From Syntrophaceae bacterium UBA1411 (GTDB lineage: Bacteria > Desulfobacterota > Syntrophia > Syntrophales > Smithellaceae): 9,192 nucleotides of DNA. The notes under the pieces are model-generated. The model was not told the origin of the DNA, did no database searches, and saw only the letters and a list, made by a program, of their open reading frames with translations. The translations under genes and the position numbers were made by a program. The stretch is taken from the NCBI GenBank assembly GCA_002304995.1, contig DBPV01000063.1:15586-24777 (forward strand), written 5' to 3'. Shown piece after piece: positions 7,019 to 9,192 of this stretch. Position 1 is the first letter of the stretch. Each line of letters opens with the position of its first letter.

Positions 7019-7894
7019 CTACACCTTTTGCGGCTGGGGCCGGCCCAGAATGCCGTAGGGCCGGAGAATGAGGAGGCCCAGCAACAGCGTGAACGCAACG
7101 AAGTCGCGGTACGTGGACGGGAAAAACGCCGCCACCAGAATCTCCACCGCGCCCAGAATGAAGCCGCCGATCATCGCGCCGCGCACGTTGCCGATGCCGC
7201 CCACCACCGCGCAGATGAACGCTTTCCAGCCGACCATGATGCCCATGTAGGGATCGATCACCGGATAGGCGAGGCTGTACAGCACGCCCGCCGCGCCGCC
7301 CAGGCCGGTGCCGATGGCGAAAGTGAGCGAAATGATTTTATTGACCGAAACGCCCATGAGCGGAACGATGGTCTTGTCCCAGGAAATGGCGCGCATGGCC
7401 ATGCCGGCCTTGGTGCGCCAAACGACGAAATCCAGAATCAGCATAAGCCCCAGCGACAGGACGATGACCAGCACCTGGAGCGAGGAGATGGACACCGCTC
7501 CCACCGTCCAGGTGACGTTTGTCAGAAGCGGGGGAATGTGTTTGGGATACGGTGAAAGCGCCAGCGTGAAATTTTCCAGAAAGAGCCCCACGCCGAGCGC
7601 CGTGATGATGGCGGAGACGCGCGGCGCGGTCCTGAGCGGCTTGTAGGCCAGCCGCTCGATGATGACGCCCAGACAGGCCACGCCCAGCATGGACAGAAGG
7701 AGCGTCGGCACGAACGACAGCTTCAGGTAAACGGCGAGGAGAAAACAGAAGAAGGCGCCGACCATGAACAGATCGCCGTGGGCGAAGTTGATCATCGTCA
7801 GGATGCCGTAAACCATCGTGTAGCCCAGGGCGATGAGCGCATAGATGCTGCCCAGCTGCAGGGCGTTTAAAAGTTGCTGAAAAAAATAGGCCAT
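7019..7894 (-). CDS. livH: Branched-chain amino acid ABC transporter permease LivH
   Basis: Inner-membrane permease that pairs with LivM. The 291-residue, almost entirely hydrophobic protein carries the LivH hallmarks: LNALQLGSIYALIALGYTM then VYGILTMINFAHGD near the N-terminus, IIERLAYKPLR after the second or third helix, a charged loop around RTKAGMAMRAI, GGIGNVRGAMIGGFILG late in the protein, and a final YRDFVAFTLLLGLLILRPYGI. The ATG at 7894 is preferred because it begins the family-typical sequence and lies 7 bp after the livK stop. A TTG at 7921 would add nine polar residues and overlap livK. The ribosome site is weak (GTGAG overlapping the livK stop), so coupling to livK translation is likely. 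Confidence 0.94.
   Translation of the reverse strand: MAYFFQQLLNALQLGSIYALIALGYTMVYGILTMINFAHGDLFMVGAFFCFLLAVYLKLSFVPTLLLSMLGVACLGVIIERLAYKPLRTAPRVSAIITALGVGLFLENFTLALSPYPKHIPPLLTNVTWTVGAVSISSLQVLVIVLSLGLMLILDFVVWRTKAGMAMRAISWDKTIVPLMGVSVNKIISLTFAIGTGLGGAAGVLYSLAYPVIDPYMGIMVGWKAFICAVVGGIGNVRGAMIGGFILGAVEILVAAFFPSTYRDFVAFTLLLGLLILRPYGILGRPQPQKV
7022..7029 (-). promoter_or_regulatory. Shine-Dalgarno site of livM
   Basis: AAAAGGTG on the minus strand ends 4 nt before the ATG at 7017 and lies within the last codons of livH. It supports the short livM start and coupling to livH termination at 7019-7021. Confidence 0.65.
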
Positions 7895-7901
7895 CGACGA
7901 C

Positions 7902-9068
7902 TCACGGTTTGGCGTCGGCAAACCATGTAAACTTCCCGTCCCTGATTTTCAGGATCACCGCGCTTTTCACCGGATCGCCGGAGCCTTCCCGAAACTGCAT
8001 GGTCCCGGTCACGCCGTCGTAGCGCGGAATTCTGGCCAGCGCGTCGCGGACGGCCTGCCGGTCGTTTTTGCCGGCGGTCGCAAGCGCCTGTTTCAAAAGT
8101 CCGAACGAATCGTACGTCAGGGCGGCCACGTCGTCGGGCGTTGCGGAATACCGGGAACGGTAGTCGGCGATGAACTTCCGCGTCGCCTCTCCGGCCGCGT
8201 CCGCCGCGTAATGCGTGCTGAAATAGTAGCCTTCGCAGTCGGAGCCGCAGAGTTTGAGGAGCTCCTCCGAGCCCCAGGCGTCGGCGCCGATAAAGGGCGC
8301 GGCAATGCCCAGGCGTTTGGCCTGCTGGATCTGCAGCGGCACTTCGCTGTAGTAGTTGGGAAGGAAAATGATCTCCGGCGCGGCCTGCCGGATTTTGGTG
8401 AGCTGCGACGAAAAGTCCTTGTCGTTGGTCGTGTAGGTTTCAAACGCGACGATTTTGCCGCCGTTTTGTTCAAAGACCGTCTTGAAGATTTCCGCGATGC
8501 CCTTGTTGTATTCGGAGGCAACGTCGTACAGAACGGCCGCCTTCCTGAATTTCAGGTTGTCCAGCGTGAATTTGGCGACGACGCCGCCCTGGAAGGGATC
8601 AATGAAGCAGGCGCGGAATACATACTTCTTGGAGGCGTTGGTGCGGGAATCCAGCGTGGCCTTGGGCGCGGTGGACCAGGGCGTGATCAGCGCCACCTTG
8701 CCCGATTCGGCGATTTCCGCCGCCGGCAGGGCGTAGCGGCTGGCGTTGGGTCCGACGATCGCGACCACTTTGTTTTGCGTGATCAGCTTCTGCGCCGCCG
8801 AGGCGGACTGATCCGCCTTTCCTGCATTGTCTTCGATGATGAGCTTGATCTTGAACTTTTTGTCGCCCAGTTGAATTCCTCCCGCGGCGTTGACTTCCGC
8901 CACGGCCATTTCCGCCGCGTTTTTACAGGAGGCGCCTACGGCCGGAATATCTCCGGTCAGTTCGGCGATGAGGCCGATTTTGATCTGCGAGGCGTCGTCC
9001 TTGCTGCAGCCGCCGGCAAAAAGCGCACAGACAATCAAAAGAACCATCCCAACGATTGTTTTTTTCAC
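7902..9068 (-). CDS. livK: Branched-chain amino acid ABC transporter substrate-binding lipoprotein, LivK-like
   Basis: Periplasm-facing, lipid-anchored ligand receptor of the importer (type I periplasmic binding fold, Leu/Ile/Val-binding family). The 388-residue protein starts MKKTIVGMVLLIVCALFAGGC, a lipoprotein signal peptide with the acylated cysteine at C21. Family motifs follow: IGLIAELTGDIPAVG, AVAEVNAAGGI, VGPNASRYALPAAEIAE, TPWSTAPKATLD, FRACFIDPFQGG, and near the C-terminus DALARIPRYDGVTGTMQF. C274 and C278 (CGSDC) lie close enough to pair. The start is GTG at 9068, with AGGAG (9076-9080) 7 nt upstream. It is the first gene of the operon, directly behind a strong promoter. Branched-chain amino acids are the default ligand; other amino acids, amides or aromatic acids are possible in this family. 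Confidence 0.93.
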   Translation of the reverse strand: MKKTIVGMVLLIVCALFAGGCSKDDASQIKIGLIAELTGDIPAVGASCKNAAEMAVAEVNAAGGIQLGDKKFKIKLIIEDNAGKADQSASAAQKLITQNKVVAIVGPNASRYALPAAEIAESGKVALITPWSTAPKATLDSRTNASKKYVFRACFIDPFQGGVVAKFTLDNLKFRKAAVLYDVASEYNKGIAEIFKTVFEQNGGKIVAFETYTTNDKDFSSQLTKIRQAAPEIIFLPNYYSEVPLQIQQAKRLGIAAPFIGADAWGSEELLKLCGSDCEGYYFSTHYAADAAGEATRKFIADYRSRYSATPDDVAALTYDSFGLLKQALATAGKNDRQAVRDALARIPRYDGVTGTMQFREGSGDPVKSAVILKIRDGKFTWFADAKP

Positions 9069-9106
9069 GGCAGTTCTCCTGTTTTCCTTTCAAATTTTGT
9101 TCACAG

Positions 9107-9136
9107 CTTATAAGGGAAACGAAAGCCGGGTGTCAA
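9107..9136 (-). promoter_or_regulatory. Sigma70-type promoter of the liv operon
   Basis: The -35 hexamer TTGACA (minus strand 9136-9131) is a perfect match. The -10 is TTATAA with a 17-nt spacer (9113-9108), or TATAAG with an 18-nt spacer (9112-9107). The start would be near 9100, giving a leader of about 30 nt before the livK GTG with AGGAG correctly placed. No operator or attenuator-type leader peptide is visible between the promoter and livK. Confidence 0.78.
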
Positions 9137-9192
9137 TGAAAAAGAAGGGATCGCGCGCCGGAACATCGGTCTTTTTTCTGTCATCCGGCAAG

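Noticed and set aside
7018..7098. Extended livM start at 7098 and extended livH start (TTG) at 7921
   Set aside because: Both add residues unlike the families and overlap the preceding gene needlessly. The starts at 7017 and 7894 follow the upstream stops by 1 and 7 bp and begin with family-typical sequence.
8211..9113. Plus-strand open frames opposite the liv genes and adaptor (for example 8211-9113, 5959-7071, 4321-5244, 3400-4266)
   Set aside because: Each is in codon register opposite a well-supported minus-strand gene and is explained by the same codon bias; none shows a signal peptide, domain or plausible ribosome site.
9157..9189. GCCGGA/TCCGGC inverted repeat upstream of the liv promoter as a terminator or operator
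   Set aside because: The 6-bp arms are 21 bp apart, with no T-run directly after the stem on either strand; too weak to call.

Overview
The window carries seven protein genes, all on the minus strand, in what look like two transcription units. Its base composition is GC-rich (roughly 60% by eye). The organism is Gram-negative, because the window encodes a tripartite-type RND efflux pump and its lipoprotein adaptor. Both the adaptor and the amino-acid binding protein have lipobox signal peptides. Lipid-anchored LivK-type binding proteins and this gene arrangement would fit Desulfobacterota or related anaerobic lineages, but nothing in the sequence fixes the taxon.

Right half (9192 down to 4501): a complete five-gene high-affinity branched-chain amino acid (HAAT/Liv-type) ABC importer in the order livK-livH-livM-livG-livF. 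A near-consensus sigma70 promoter lies just upstream of livK. The genes are tightly packed: a 7-bp gap livK/livH, a 1-bp gap livH/livM, a 14-bp overlap livM/livG and a 4-bp overlap livG/livF. One polycistronic message with translational coupling is therefore likely. LivK captures the ligand in the periplasm, LivH and LivM form the channel, and LivG and LivF hydrolyse ATP. The true substrate may be Leu/Ile/Val or another amino acid or amide.

Middle (4500 to 4309): a 192-bp intergenic region with a second, near-perfect sigma70 promoter (TTGACA, 17-nt spacer, TATGAT). A leader of about 110 nt follows, containing two short inverted repeats. No convincing intrinsic terminator separates the two units.

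Left half (4308 to 1): an AcrA/MexA-type periplasmic adaptor lipoprotein, followed 12 bp later by an AcrB/MexB-type (HAE1) RND proton antiporter that runs off the left edge about 20-30 residues short of its expected end. No outer-membrane factor gene and no regulator gene lies inside the window.

The one real anomaly is at the left edge. Bases 1-28 exactly repeat bases 74-101, out of frame, and so break the pump's reading frame in its last transmembrane helix. This looks most like a contig-end assembly artefact, otherwise a 73-bp tandem duplication. I see no sign of a previously undescribed system; the rest of the window is orthodox.
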